Below, in pieces: positions 8,664 to 17,878 of a stretch of DNA of 64,000 nt (position 1 is its first letter; each line of letters opens with the position of its first letter). Under the pieces are notes generated by a model. It was given only the letters and a program-made list of their open reading frames with translations. It did no database searches and was not told the DNA's origin. Made by a program: the position numbers and the translations under genes. This DNA is from JBDWFY01 sp965275915 (GTDB lineage: Bacteria; Pseudomonadota; Alphaproteobacteria; Rhizobiales; Stappiaceae): assembly GCA_965275915.1 (NCBI GenBank), contig CBDHYI010000008.1, positions 62,001 to 126,000 of the forward strand, read 5' to 3'.

Positions 8664-9020
8664 ATGGCGGATGAAGATCGTCCTGAAACCATAGGGTTTG
8701 ATGCGTTTTTGGCCGTGGATATTCGGGTCGGAACGATTCTGTCGGCTGACGAATTTCCAGAGGCCCGAAAGCCTGCCTACAAGCTGAAAATCGATTTCGG
8801 CCCGGACATAGGGGTAAAAAAATCGAGCGCTCAGATCACGCATCATTATACGGTTGATGACCTGGTCGGCCGTCAGGTTCTGGCTGTCGTTAATTTTCCC
8901 CCCAGGCAAATCGGTCCGTTCATGTCCGAGGTGCTGACGCTGGGCTTTGCCGACGATGAGGGGCATGTTGTGCTGGCATCGGTGAGCCAAAACGTTCCCA
9001 ATGGTGCCCGGATGCACTGA
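8664..9020 (+). CDS. csaA: CsaA-like tRNA-binding (OB-fold) protein
   Basis: A 118-residue single-domain protein of the tRNA-binding domain family. It shows FLAVDIRVGTILSADEFPEARKPAYKLKIDFG near the N-terminus and LGRQVLAVVNFPPRQIGPFMSEVL in the second half (written here from the similar local sequence VGRQVLAVVNFPP). Family knowledge: CsaA was described as a secretion-associated chaperone and binds tRNA; its cellular role is still loose. Length is about right (usually 110-120). It follows the TetR-like gene by 42 bases and may share its transcript. Confidence 0.88.
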   Translation: MADEDRPETIGFDAFLAVDIRVGTILSADEFPEARKPAYKLKIDFGPDIGVKKSSAQITHHYTVDDLVGRQVLAVVNFPPRQIGPFMSEVLTLGFADDEGHVVLASVSQNVPNGARMH

Positions 9021-9052
9021 GGATGAGCGCGTTTCGTCGCCGCTCGTTCCTG

Positions 9053-10462
9053 TTATGCCGGAATTCGAACGCGTGCCTTGAGCCCGCCGAGCGGGCTTTT
9101 ACCCAGCACGATATCGCCGCCGTGACCGCGCGCGATATCGCGCGCGATGGCGAGTCCCAGGCCGGTGCTGCTTTCGTCCTGATTGCGCGCTGTATCAAGA
9201 CGGTAGAACGGCCGGAACACGTTATCCTGCTCCTTTTCAGGAATGCCCGGACCGTTGTCATGCACTGTCACTGTCAGCCATCCGTCCGTGTGAATGCCGT
9301 CAAGTTCGATAACGGATCCGTAACGGCAGGCGTTCACCACCAGATTGGTGAGGCAGCGTTTGAAAGCGACCGGTTTGACCACGGCAATCGGTGCGCCCTT
9401 GAATGTTGAACTGGCCGTGTCGCCTGCAATCTCAGCTTCGGCTTCCAGATCCTCAAGCAGAAGCGGGATATCGACCTCGTCCGACGCTTCGTCTTCGTCG
9501 CCTTTTGCAAAGGCGAGATAGGCTTCAAGCATCCGGTTCATCTCGCTTATGTCTTTATTCAGGGCGTCGGCTTCCGGCCCGTCGGGGTTGATGAGCGCCA
9601 GTTGAAGCTGGAAGCGTGTCAGGACGGTCCGCAGATCGTGGCTGACGCCCGCCAGCATGGCCGTCCGCTGTTCGATCTGGCGTTCGATCCGCTGGCGCAT
9701 CTCCAGGAAGGCATAGGAAGCCCGCCGGACTTCGCTGGCTCCGGCCGGGCGGAAGTTATCGACGGACCGGCCCATCCCGAACGCTTCGGCTGCTGCGGCA
9801 AGCCGCTGAATAGGCCGGATCTGGTTGCGCAGGAAAAGAACAGAAACCGTTATCAGGACAAGCGAGGTGCTGATCATCCAGACGATGAAAATATGAGAAT
9901 TGGATGCGTAGGTGTGGCTGCGGCGGGCAAAAACCCGCATGACACTCTCTTCCAACTGGATGCGGATCTCGACATTACGGGAATTTCCGACCGTATCGAT
10001 CCAGAAGGGACGCTGCACCTGATCGCGAATGCTTTGGCTGAGATGGCGGTCAAGCAGACTGAAAAACGGCTTCGGCCTGGGTTTGGGCAACGGTTTCAGC
10101 GGGAGCAGGGTCACCCCGAGTTGCATGTCCTCCTGAGCGATGCTCATGATCTTCTGCCGGTCCGCTTCCGACGGCATGCTTTCCATGAGGTCCGCAATGG
10201 CGGCAATATCCCGGGCGACAGCCTCCGAAAGGCGCTGTGTCACCAGCTCCCAGTGGCGCTCCATGAAGACGTAGGCAACAACGGCCTGAAGGATGATCAT
10301 CGGCAACAGGAAAATCAGCAGCGACCGGCCGAAAAGTCCCTTGGGCATCCAGCGGTAGAGTTTGCGCGAGACAACCGAATAGGGCCGTTTGGCGAGGGCT
10401 AAAAGGCGTCGGATGACGCCGGACGTTCGCTCGAATAATGGATTGCGGACGGTTCTTTCCAT
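9053..10462 (-). CDS. EnvZ-like sensor histidine kinase
   Basis: A 469-residue membrane kinase. TM1 is at about 46-66, a periplasmic loop of about 120 residues follows, TM2 is at 190-211, then a HAMP linker (212-265). The phosphoacceptor His275 lies in GVSHDLRT. The ATP-binding domain has an N-box around NLVVNACRYG (373-382), DNGPGIP (402-408) and GLGLAIA (434-440). All catalytic boxes look intact. The gene starts 8 bases after the response regulator gene, making a cognate pair in the MarR-regulator-kinase operon. The periplasmic loop contains a proline-rich stretch (PLKPLPKPRPKP). The signal sensed is unknown. Confidence 0.95.
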   Translation of the reverse strand: MERTVRNPLFERTSGVIRRLLALAKRPYSVVSRKLYRWMPKGLFGRSLLIFLLPMIILQAVVAYVFMERHWELVTQRLSEAVARDIAAIADLMESMPSEADRQKIMSIAQEDMQLGVTLLPLKPLPKPRPKPFFSLLDRHLSQSIRDQVQRPFWIDTVGNSRNVEIRIQLEESVMRVFARRSHTYASNSHIFIVWMISTSLVLITVSVLFLRNQIRPIQRLAAAAEAFGMGRSVDNFRPAGASEVRRASYAFLEMRQRIERQIEQRTAMLAGVSHDLRTVLTRFQLQLALINPDGPEADALNKDISEMNRMLEAYLAFAKGDEDEASDEVDIPLLLEDLEAEAEIAGDTASSTFKGAPIAVVKPVAFKRCLTNLVVNACRYGSVIELDGIHTDGWLTVTVHDNGPGIPEKEQDNVFRPFYRLDTARNQDESSTGLGLAIARDIARGHGGDIVLGKSPLGGLKARVRIPA

Positions 10463-10470
10463 GGATAACT

Positions 10471-11193
10471 TCAGTCCGCAAACAGTCGGTAGCCGACACC
10501 GCGAACTGTCTGCAGATAGAGCGGGTTGCTGGGATCTTCTTCGATCTTGCGCCGAAGCCGGTTGATCTGGACATCCGCCGTCCGTTCGCCCTGGCCCTGA
10601 TCTCCACCGATAATTTCATGCCTTGGGACGGTTTCTCCGGGCCGGTCCGCAAACAGGGCAAGGATCTGCTTTTCCCGGTCCGTCAGACGGATCACCTCCT
10701 CACCGCGCCTGAGTTCGCCGCGATCGATCTGAAAAACAAACGGGCCAAAACGAATTTCGGTGGGCCGTGTGGATTCGCGCGGGCCGCCGCGTTTCAAAAT
10801 GGCGCCGATCCTCAGGAGCAGTTCCCGTGGTTCGAACGGCTTTGCCAGATAGTCGTCCACGCCCGTTTCAAGCCCGGCGATGCGGTCGCTGATTTCAGAG
10901 CGCGCTGTCAGCATCAGGATCGGGATTTGCGAGTTTTCACGGATGCTGGCGGCGAATTCCAGTCCGCTTTCGCCGGGCATCATAACATCCAGAACGAGCA
11001 GATCGAATGTCAGGCCTTCCATCTTCCGGCGGGCATCCGCCGCGTTTTCGGCGGCCGTCACCCGGTATCCCTGTTCGGCCAGGAAGCGGCAGAGCAGGCT
11101 TCGGATACGTTGGTCGTCATCGATCAGAAGAAGATGCGCCGCATCGTCATCAAGGGGGTCTTTCCCGGCGGTTTGAGAATCCTGATTCACCAT
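10471..11193 (-). CDS. OmpR/PetR-family response regulator
   Basis: A 240-residue two-domain regulator. The receiver domain (about 20-135) has the acidic pair near LLLIDDDQRI, phosphoacceptor Asp69 in LVLDVMMPG and the conserved Lys in DYLAKPFEP. The C-terminal winged helix (about 145-238) ends with VQINRLRRKIEEDP and TVRGVGYRL, typical of the OmpR class. Its ATG directly abuts the stop of the MarR gene, and the kinase follows. The MarR-OmpR adjacency recalls petP-petR of Rhodobacter, where the pair controls cytochrome bc1 genes; whether that role holds here is not shown. Confidence 0.95.
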   Translation of the reverse strand: MVNQDSQTAGKDPLDDDAAHLLLIDDDQRIRSLLCRFLAEQGYRVTAAENAADARRKMEGLTFDLLVLDVMMPGESGLEFAASIRENSQIPILMLTARSEISDRIAGLETGVDDYLAKPFEPRELLLRIGAILKRGGPRESTRPTEIRFGPFVFQIDRGELRRGEEVIRLTDREKQILALFADRPGETVPRHEIIGGDQGQGERTADVQINRLRRKIEEDPSNPLYLQTVRGVGYRLFAD

Positions 11194-11751
11194 TTAGGGC
11201 TCGTTCCGTTTTGCGTTGCCGGCAAGTTTGGCGACCGTTGCGCGCTCATCTTCATTCGTCATGAGATAGAGAAACTGCCGGGCAACTTCCTGACTGCCCT
11301 TTGGCATCCCGGCAAGGGCGCGGGCAAGACGTTTTGATTGCGGCTCGCACAGCCGCCGGGACAGGGCCAGCCCCTTGTCGGTCGGGTAGAGCAATCGCTG
11401 GCGGCGATCCTGAGGTCCTGTTTTCTGAAGGACGTACCCTTCGTCAACCAGCTGTTTGAGAACGCGGCCAAGGCTCTGTTTGGTAATTTTAAGGATATCC
11501 AGCAGTTCGGTGACGCGCATGCCGGGGTTGCGGGTGACGAAGTGAAGAACCCTGTGATGGGCCCGGCCGAATTCAAACTCAGCCAAAATCTGGTCCGGGT
11601 CGGAAATGAAATCGCGATAGGCAAAGAACAGGAGTTCGATCAATTCGACCATTTCAGGCGACAGCGTGCTTTCACATCCGCCAAGTGTCGCCGCGCCGTC
11701 CTGCCGGACGGGGTCCGATTCTGAAATCTTACGAAAATTTACGTCAGTCAT
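11194..11751 (-). CDS. MarR-family regulator (PetP-like)
   Basis: A 185-residue winged-helix regulator. The DNA-binding core is at about residues 70-135: HFVTRNPGMRVTELLDILKITKQSLGRVLKQLVDEGYV, followed by the wing QKTGPQDRRQRLLYPTDKG. The N-terminal roughly 30 residues are an extra tail compared with short MarR proteins. It heads a three-gene operon with an abutting response regulator and a kinase. The region between its start and ilvE is divergent, so it could control ilvE or itself. Confidence 0.9.
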   Translation of the reverse strand: MTDVNFRKISESDPVRQDGAATLGGCESTLSPEMVELIELLFFAYRDFISDPDQILAEFEFGRAHHRVLHFVTRNPGMRVTELLDILKITKQSLGRVLKQLVDEGYVLQKTGPQDRRQRLLYPTDKGLALSRRLCEPQSKRLARALAGMPKGSQEVARQFLYLMTNEDERATVAKLAGNAKRNEP

Positions 11752-11752
11752 A

Positions 11753-11781
11753 TTGACTTATTTCTGATCGATTGTTACTTA
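11753..11781 (+). promoter_or_regulatory. possible promoter toward ilvE
   Basis: TTGACT at 11753-11758 and TACTTA at 11776-11781 are spaced by 17 bases, reading toward ilvE. The -10 match is weak (half of the consensus). The element overlaps the start of the divergent MarR gene, so the regulator could occupy it. Low confidence. Confidence 0.25.
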
Positions 11782-12021
11782 GGATGTGCTTTCAGCGAAA
11801 TGATCGTGCTCTGGATCGCTGTCATCGCATCTTTTGTTACCCGGACAGGAAAAACCCTCTTCCGGAAACAATTTAGTGCGACGCCGGTTCAATTGAAAGA
11901 TAGCGGTTGTTTGGCAAGGAAGCAAAATCACCGGTCGGGCGATGTGAGATCAGGGGTCTGAAAGACAGCCGGTCCGTCCCCGCGGGTGTTTGTCGCAGGC
12001 CCTAAAAATCGGAGAGTAATC

Positions 12022-12921
12022 ATGGCCGGGCTGCCTTTCGATCAACGTGACGGTTTTATCTGGTTCGATGGTGATTTTGTTCCCTGGAAACAGGCAAACG
12101 TGCATGTGCTGACGCACGGCCTGCATTATGGAAGCTCGGTGTTTGAAGGCGAGCGGGCCTATGGCGGTCAGATTTTCAAGCTTGAGGAGCACACGGACAG
12201 ACTGATTGAGTCCGGTCGGATTCTGGGCTTTGAAATTCCCTGGACCGCGGAGCAGATCAACGAAGCCTGCAGGGAAATTCTTCTGCGCCACAATCTGGTT
12301 GATGCCTATATCCGTCCGGTCGCATGGCGGGGCAGCGAAATGATGGGGGTTTCAGCCCAGCAGAACACCATCCATCTGGCAATTGCCGCCTGGGAGTGGC
12401 CCAGCTATTTCGCGCCTGAAGAGCGGCTCAAGGGCATACGTCTTGATATGGCCGACTACCGCCGGCCGGACCCGGCAACGGCGCCAAGCCGGGCCAAGGC
12501 GGCGGGTCTTTACATGATCTGCACAATCTCCAAACATGCGGCTGAGGCAAAGGGCTACGCTGATGCTTTGATGCTTGACTGGCGGGGCAGGGTCGCCGAA
12601 GCGACCGGGGCGAACGTGTTTTTCGTCAAGGACGGGAAAATTCATACTCCGATACCGGATTGTTTCCTGGACGGCATTACCCGGCGCACAGTGATCGATC
12701 TTGCCAGGGCCAGGGGACTGGATGTGATCGAACGTGTGATCATGCCGGAGGAAATGACCGATTTTGAACAGTGTTTCCTGACCGGTACGGCCGCCGAAGT
12801 GACGCCGGTGTCTGAAATCGGACCGTATTCATTCGAAGTCGGGGAAATCACCAGGCTGCTGATGAACGATTATGATGCCCTCATCCGGCCGGCTGCCGGT
12901 CTCAAGGCGGCGGCAGGATAA
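12022..12921 (+). CDS. ilvE: branched-chain amino acid aminotransferase
   Basis: A 299-residue fold-type IV PLP enzyme that interconverts Leu/Ile/Val and their 2-oxo acids using glutamate/2-oxoglutarate. The N-terminal VHVLTHGLHYGSSVFEGERAY (split across residues 27-47) is typical. The PLP lysine is about Lys159 in SRAKAAGLYM. The class signature GYADALMLDWRG..VAEATGANVF lies at about 178-200. The ATG at 12022 has GGAGAG 6 bases upstream; the frame is open further left to 11986 but without a better start. A bidirectional terminator follows. Confidence 0.95.
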   Translation: MAGLPFDQRDGFIWFDGDFVPWKQANVHVLTHGLHYGSSVFEGERAYGGQIFKLEEHTDRLIESGRILGFEIPWTAEQINEACREILLRHNLVDAYIRPVAWRGSEMMGVSAQQNTIHLAIAAWEWPSYFAPEERLKGIRLDMADYRRPDPATAPSRAKAAGLYMICTISKHAAEAKGYADALMLDWRGRVAEATGANVFFVKDGKIHTPIPDCFLDGITRRTVIDLARARGLDVIERVIMPEEMTDFEQCFLTGTAAEVTPVSEIGPYSFEVGEITRLLMNDYDALIRPAAGLKAAAG

Positions 12922-12966
12922 GGGCCGGGGGGGAAGAAACAGACGCTTTCTTTCGCAGGAGAAACG

Positions 12967-12995
12967 AAAAAGGCCGGCATTGTCCCGGCCTTTTT
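12967..12995. terminator. bidirectional intrinsic terminator between ilvE and moaE
   Basis: AAAAAGGCCGG-CATTGTC-CCGGCCTTTTT is a near-perfect GC stem with an A-run on one side and a T-run on the other. It can end transcription of the rightward ilvE and of the leftward pgsA-moaD-moaE operon. Confidence 0.9.
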
Positions 12996-13038
12996 CGTGG
13001 ATCTGGTGAGGCGCTCTGACCGTTTTGCGACAGGATGC

Positions 13039-13503
13039 TCACGTCCAGCGTGCGGTCGCCGCGTCATCCTTGGAACTGGCCTCCACCCAATCGCCTGACG
13101 TGCCGTCTTTCTTATGTTCTTTCTTCCAGAACGGGGCGCGGGTTTTCAGAAAATCCATCAGGAAGGAGGCCGCGTCGAAGGCGGCCTGACGGTGCCGGCT
13201 GGCGGAAACCACCAGCACAATATTGTCACCGGGAGCGATCCGGCCATACCGGTGAATGACCGTCAGACCGTTGAGCGGCCAGCGCCCGATTGCCTCTTTG
13301 GCGATGCGCCGGATCTCGGCTTCCGCCATTTGCGGATAATGTTCAAGTTCCAGCGCGGCCAGGGTTCCGGCCTCGTCCCGGCACAGCCCGGAAAATGTAA
13401 CCACGGCCCCGATGTCCGTGTGGCCGTCGGTCAGTCGCCGAATTTCCTCATCAAGATCAAAGTCTTCCGCCTGGATGCGGACGGTTGGCGTTACAGTGCT
13501 CAT
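13039..13503 (-). CDS. moaE: molybdopterin synthase large subunit
   Basis: A 154-residue MoaE. With MoaD it converts cyclic pyranopterin monophosphate to molybdopterin by inserting two sulfurs. It has the typical GAVVTFSGLCRDE near residue 32, LELEHYPQMAE near 52 and the catalytic-lysine region FWKKEHKKDG near 124-133. The stop lies next to the shared terminator. It is the last gene of the pgsA-moaD-moaE leftward operon, 8 bases after moaD. Confidence 0.96.
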   Translation of the reverse strand: MSTVTPTVRIQAEDFDLDEEIRRLTDGHTDIGAVVTFSGLCRDEAGTLAALELEHYPQMAEAEIRRIAKEAIGRWPLNGLTVIHRYGRIAPGDNIVLVVSASRHRQAAFDAASFLMDFLKTRAPFWKKEHKKDGTSGDWVEASSKDDAATARWT

Positions 13504-13511
13504 CGGTGCCG

Positions 13512-13763
13512 CTATCCGCCGGTCATGGGGGGGAAAAGCGCAATCTCCCGCGCGTCTCCCAGTGGTTCATCGTGCTCGATATGCTGCTGATCGGCGGCAA
13601 CGCGAATGAGCGCCGGTTCGGCGAAGGCATGATCGAACTCCGGCCCTCTGGACTTCAGCCAGACGAGCAGGTCGGACGGCGTTTGAACGGTGGCCGGAAG
13701 ATCGATGTCTTCCTCGGCGAGGCCGATTCTCTCGCGAACCCAGGCAAAATAAAGCAACTTCAT
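13512..13763 (-). CDS. moaD: molybdopterin synthase sulfur carrier subunit
   Basis: An 83-residue ubiquitin-fold protein ending in FPPMTGG. The terminal Gly-Gly is adenylated and thiocarboxylated by MoeB before donating sulfur in MoaE. N-terminal MKLLYFAWVRERIG is typical. The ATG overlaps the pgsA stop by 4 bases, and moaE follows 8 bases later, so all three are coupled. Confidence 0.95.
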   Translation of the reverse strand: MKLLYFAWVRERIGLAEEDIDLPATVQTPSDLLVWLKSRGPEFDHAFAEPALIRVAADQQHIEHDEPLGDAREIALFPPMTGG

Positions 13764-14353
13764 TTGGATGAGCCTCCGGACGGTTCCTCAATCAGATGGC
13801 CGATACCGGCTCGGAAATAATCATACCCGGTATAAAGCGTCAGCAATGCGGAAATCCAGAGCAGGACCAGCCCGGCGAGCGACGTTCCCTCAACCAGCTT
13901 GTCACCGGCCGGGCCGGCGAGCAGAAATCCGATCGCGATCAGCTGGGCTGTGGTTTTCCATTTGGCCAATTGCGTTACCGGCACACTGACGCGCAGTTCG
14001 GCGAGATATTCCCGCAATCCCGACACGAGAATTTCCCGGCAGAGAATGATCAGCGCCGCAATCAGCGACCAGCCGCCGATCGTGTTGTCCGAGGCCAGCA
14101 TCAGCAGGCTTACCGAAACCAGCAGCTTGTCAGCGATCGGATCGAGCATACGCCCCAGGGAGGACTGCTGCTGCCAGGCCCGTGCCAGATATCCATCGAA
14201 AAAATCGGTGATTGCCGCCGCGACGAAGATGAACACCGCAATCCAGCGTGCCGTAAGGCCTGGAAAATAAAAACAAAATGCAAGCGCAGGCACGGCTACG
14301 ATGCGTCCGTACGTCAGGATGTTCGGTAAAGAGAAGATCTCGGATCGCGACAT
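13760..14353 (-). CDS. pgsA: CDP-diacylglycerol-glycerol-3-phosphate 3-phosphatidyltransferase
   Basis: A 197-residue inner-membrane enzyme that forms phosphatidylglycerol phosphate, committing CDP-diacylglycerol to phosphatidylglycerol and cardiolipin. The CDP-alcohol transferase motif D-x2-DG-x2-AR-x8-G-x3-D-x3-D is complete, spanning TDFFDGYLARAW and GRMLDPIADK at about residues 57-83. Four or more hydrophobic helices follow. Start MSRSEIFSLPNILTYGR at 14353 matches the family; a Cys-rich upstream extension to 14407 is unlikely to be translated. First gene of the operon with moaD and moaE, an order common in Rhizobiales. Confidence 0.95.
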   Translation of the reverse strand: MSRSEIFSLPNILTYGRIVAVPALAFCFYFPGLTARWIAVFIFVAAAITDFFDGYLARAWQQQSSLGRMLDPIADKLLVSVSLLMLASDNTIGGWSLIAALIILCREILVSGLREYLAELRVSVPVTQLAKWKTTAQLIAIGFLLAGPAGDKLVEGTSLAGLVLLWISALLTLYTGYDYFRAGIGHLIEEPSGGSSK

Positions 14354-14527
14354 AGTTCGTTTGGCTTTGATCTCGCATACGCATACCTGCTTGGGACAGG
14401 CGCACATCTTGGAGTTTCACTATGACACAAGCACGTCAACCCCAACAGGTCAAATGTTAGGTCGAGAACGCATATATGTGATTGAAATGGCGAAGTAAAC
14501 GGCGATGGCCCGGTTGACAGGGCTCTG

Positions 14528-14968
14528 TCAGCGGTCCCTGACCGGTATCACCAGTTTGAGACCGGACCAGATGGCATCCACCGCGCAGACCTTGATATCG
14601 ACCAGGCCATTTTCGATTCCGGCTTTGCGGATAAGGTCTTCCGTCATGGTGGAGGGAACTTTTGAGGCCTTCTTCGGCCAGGACACCCAGATCATTCCGT
14701 TCTTCCCGATCCGCGATTTTGCCTGCGGCAGAATCCTCAGGAACCGTTCAAGGTCCTTCTCAAATATATGAAGGTAGTCCCGGTGCCCGGGGACGCGGGA
14801 AATATCCGTGACAAATTCGATCTCGTCCCAGTCTTCAAAGTCGGACAACTCGTCCGGTGCGTTCTCCGGCAGAGCAAGGAATGCACCCTTGAGACCCGGC
14901 CTGATGCCGAGCTTTTTCAGAAGCGGCGTGCCGGAGTAACCGGCACCGGAGGCGGGCTGTTTATTCAT
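14528..14968 (-). CDS. DUF3052-like protein
   Basis: A 146-residue soluble protein of the DUF3052 type. It starts MNKQPASGAGYSGTPLLKKLG and carries GMIWVSWPKKASKVPSTMTEDLIRKAG split across its C-terminal third, a segment typical of this small family found in many bacteria. No catalytic motif is recognised and no function is known. It stands alone between pgsA and uvrC on the same strand, about 30 bases before the uvrC stop. Confidence 0.8.
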   Translation of the reverse strand: MNKQPASGAGYSGTPLLKKLGIRPGLKGAFLALPENAPDELSDFEDWDEIEFVTDISRVPGHRDYLHIFEKDLERFLRILPQAKSRIGKNGMIWVSWPKKASKVPSTMTEDLIRKAGIENGLVDIKVCAVDAIWSGLKLVIPVRDR

Positions 14969-14999
14969 CGGCAGAACCGGGTGCGATGTTCAAATGACA

Positions 15000-17036
15000 T
15001 CATGACTGTTCGTGGAAATGATCGAATATCAGACGTGCGGTCGAATCCGAAATCCCGTCGACGGCCCTCAGATCGTCGATGCCGGCCTTGGACACGGCCT
15101 TGGCCGTTCCGAAATGCCGCAGCAGCGCCCGTTTGCGCGTCGGCCCGATCCCGGCGATTTCATCCAACGGATTGGCTGCGATTTCTTTCTTGCGTTTTGC
15201 GCGGTGCGTTCCGATTGCGAAACGGTGTGCCTCGTCCCGGAGGCGCTGGATGAAATAAAGCACCGGGTCTCTCTCAGGCAGCATGAAGCTGTCCTTACCG
15301 TTCATGAAAAACTTTTCGCGGCCTGCGTCCCGTTCCGGGCCCTTGGCAATGCCGACCAGGGGCACATCACTCAGGCCCAGGTCAGCAAGGGTTTCGGTGA
15401 CGGCACTGAGCTGCCCCTTGCCGCCGTCGATAAAGACGATGTCCGGCCAGGACGGAACATCCGAGGGGTCGGACTGCGCACCCGCCCCCGGATCCGGAAG
15501 CTCCCCATAGTCGGGTTTGCTGTCGCTTTCTTCGCGGAGCAAACGGGAAAACCGTCGTTTCAGCACTTCCCGCATCATGCCGTAATCATCGCCGGGAACC
15601 AGGTCTTCGGACTTAATGTTGAATTTGCGATAGTGATTTTTGGTAAGGCCTCCCGGGCCGGAAACGATCATGCCGCCCACCGCATTCGTGCCCATGATGT
15701 GGGAGTTGTCATAGACCTCGATGCGCCTTGGTCTGTCCGCCAGACCGAACGTATCGCGGATCCCGTCCAGCAGCCGGCTCTGGGACGAACTTTCCGCAAG
15801 CCTCCGGCCAAGCGCCTCACGGGCGTTTGCCACCGCATGGTCGGCCAGATCTTTCTTTTCGCCACGCTTGGGGACGGTGACCTCGACCTTTCTGCCTGCC
15901 TTTTCGCTCAGGGCGGCGCTGAGCAGTTCCCGTTCTTCGATCGCATCGGACAGGAGTATCTGCCTTGGAATCGGCTTATCGTCATAAAACTGGGTCAGGA
16001 AACTCTGAAGCACGCTGCCTGCATCGAGGCTTTTGTCGGCTTTCGGAAAATAGGCCCGGTTGCCCCAGTTCTGGCCGGTCCGGAAGAAGAAGACCTGAAT
16101 ACAGTTCTGGCCGCCATCCTGATGAATGGCGAAGACATCGGCTTCGCTGACGGTTTGCGGATTGATCCCCTGATGGCTCTGGACGTGAGACAGGGCGCTC
16201 AGACGGTCCCGGTAGATCGCCGCCTGCTCAAAATCGAGATCCTCGGAGGCTTTCTCCATGGCCAGCGCCAGATCGGATTTTACCGTGGCACTTTTGCCGG
16301 ACAGGAAGTTTTTTGCTTCCTTGACCAATGCTCTGTAACCGGCTTCGGAAATCTCTCCGGTGCAGGGCGCCGCGCACCGCTTGATCTGATAGAGCAGGCA
16401 CGGACGGCTGCGGTTGGCGTAGTAGCTGTCCGAGCAGTTTCTGAGGAGAAACGCCTTTTGCAGGGCGTTGATCGTTCGATTGACGGCGCCGGCGGACGCG
16501 AAGGGCCCGTAATAGTCACCCTTGCGTTTCCTGGCGCCGCGATGCTTGGCAATGGCCGATATCGGATGGTCCCCGGTCAGAAGAATATAGGGAAAACTTT
16601 TGTCGTCGCGCAGCAGCACGTTAAAGCGCGGGCGCAGGCGTTTGATGAGATTGGCTTCCAGAAGCAGGGCTTCGGTCTCCGTTCTCGTTGTTACGAATTC
16701 CATCGTAACGGTCGCCTGAATCATGCGGATAATGCGGTTGGATTGGCCTTGAAACCGGGTGTAACTGGTCACCCGTTTTTTGAGAGATCTGGCCTTGCCG
16801 ACATAGAGGACCTCCTCATTCTCGCCGATCATCCGATAGACCCCGGGGCCGTTGGGAAGATTTTTGACGAAATCAGCGATGACGTCGATGCCCCTGGCGG
16901 GTTTTTCTGCGGGCTTTGCCACGGCGTCTTTTGCTTCAGGTTTGGTCATCGGTTCAGTATCGGCGAGCAGGTTCTGCGGACCGGTCGTCCGCCGTCCCAT
17001 GGGCTGCAGTTTCCGCTTCATCCGGGGTTGATGCAT
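15000..17036 (-). CDS. uvrC: UvrABC excinuclease subunit C
   Basis: A 678-residue nucleotide-excision-repair nuclease that makes both incisions around a UvrB-bound lesion. An N-terminal GIY-YIG domain starts at GPGVYRMIGENEEVLYVGKA (about 64-83). The UVR domain for UvrB contact is near 250-285 (LAMEKASEDLDFEQAAIYRD). The RNase H-like C-nuclease region includes EVYDNSHIMGTNAVGGM. C-terminal helix-hairpin-helix motifs are IAGIGPTRKRALLRHFG and LRAVDGISDS. The N-terminal 50 residues are an extra low-homology tail; MTKPEAKD at 16949 is a plausible alternative start. The partner uvrB is at 45707-48436. Confidence 0.96.
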   Translation of the reverse strand: MHQPRMKRKLQPMGRRTTGPQNLLADTEPMTKPEAKDAVAKPAEKPARGIDVIADFVKNLPNGPGVYRMIGENEEVLYVGKARSLKKRVTSYTRFQGQSNRIIRMIQATVTMEFVTTRTETEALLLEANLIKRLRPRFNVLLRDDKSFPYILLTGDHPISAIAKHRGARKRKGDYYGPFASAGAVNRTINALQKAFLLRNCSDSYYANRSRPCLLYQIKRCAAPCTGEISEAGYRALVKEAKNFLSGKSATVKSDLALAMEKASEDLDFEQAAIYRDRLSALSHVQSHQGINPQTVSEADVFAIHQDGGQNCIQVFFFRTGQNWGNRAYFPKADKSLDAGSVLQSFLTQFYDDKPIPRQILLSDAIEERELLSAALSEKAGRKVEVTVPKRGEKKDLADHAVANAREALGRRLAESSSQSRLLDGIRDTFGLADRPRRIEVYDNSHIMGTNAVGGMIVSGPGGLTKNHYRKFNIKSEDLVPGDDYGMMREVLKRRFSRLLREESDSKPDYGELPDPGAGAQSDPSDVPSWPDIVFIDGGKGQLSAVTETLADLGLSDVPLVGIAKGPERDAGREKFFMNGKDSFMLPERDPVLYFIQRLRDEAHRFAIGTHRAKRKKEIAANPLDEIAGIGPTRKRALLRHFGTAKAVSKAGIDDLRAVDGISDSTARLIFDHFHEQS

Positions 17037-17075
17037 GGTCGTGGGGAATCGGACACCACGAAACTATATCCCAGA

Positions 17076-17858
17076 CTATTCATTGATGCCCAGGAGATCG
17101 GGTGTTTCCCAGGCAAGATGCTGACCGCCATCCAAAGCAATCATCTGTCCCGTGACCGACGGCGTATTGACAAAGAACCGGACTGTTTCGGCAAACTCTT
17201 TCAATGCAGGTGCGCGGCGCAACAGCAGACGGGACACCTGTTTGTCAAAAGCGGCCGGATCCTGCCTTGGACTGGGCAAGACCGGGCCCGGGCCGATGGC
17301 ATTGACACGAATGTTCGGCGCCAGAGCCTGGGCCATCGTTTTGGTGGCCGTCAACAGAGCGGCTTTCGACAGCGTGTAGGAATAGTATCTGGGATTCAGT
17401 TTGAAGACCCGATGATCGATAATATTGACGATATTGCCCTCGATGTCCGCCGGCAACTGCGTGGCAAATGCATTGGCTAGAAGCGTCGGCGCTTTGACAT
17501 GAAGTGCGAAATGCTGATCGAACACGTCGTGATCTATAGCCTCTATGTCGTCATCGACAAAAACGGAGGCGCAGTTGATCAGAGTGGTGAGCGGCCCGAG
17601 TTCCGACACGACATCTTTGACGAGCGCCTTGATATCCTCCGGCACTGACAGATCCGCCTGAAAGGCAGCGGCCAGACCGCCGGTATCGCAGATGGCCTTG
17701 GAGGCTTTGCGCGCCTCTTCGACATTGCTGTTCGCATGAATGGCCACTGTCCAGCCATGGGCAGCCAGATCTTCGGCAATCTGCCGGCCGATGCGGCGTG
17801 CTGCCCCGGTAATGAGCACGGTTTGTCCGGATGCCGGATCTTCTGTCATAGTATTCAA
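17076..17858 (-). CDS. SDR-family reductase (pteridine reductase/FolM-like)
   Basis: A 260-residue short-chain dehydrogenase. It has a TGAARRIGRQIA cofactor loop (about 18-29), where the Arg-Arg favours NADPH, NCAS at 95-98, and the catalytic Tyr161 and Lys165 in YTLSKAA. The TGxxxRIG variant and the active-site spacing resemble pteridine reductases and FolM dihydromonapterin reductase. Substrate assignment is inference. Located next to uvrC on the same strand, a neighbourhood kept in several Rhizobiales. Confidence 0.88.
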   Translation of the reverse strand: MNTMTEDPASGQTVLITGAARRIGRQIAEDLAAHGWTVAIHANSNVEEARKASKAICDTGGLAAAFQADLSVPEDIKALVKDVVSELGPLTTLINCASVFVDDDIEAIDHDVFDQHFALHVKAPTLLANAFATQLPADIEGNIVNIIDHRVFKLNPRYYSYTLSKAALLTATKTMAQALAPNIRVNAIGPGPVLPSPRQDPAAFDKQVSRLLLRRAPALKEFAETVRFFVNTPSVTGQMIALDGGQHLAWETPDLLGINE

Positions 17859-17878
17859 GTCACGTCCTCAACCTGGCG

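Noticed and set aside
15012..17480. Very long rightward open frame (822 codons) across uvrC and the SDR gene
   Set aside because: It lies antisense to uvrC, whose protein shows all family motifs. Long antisense frames are expected in GC-rich genes.
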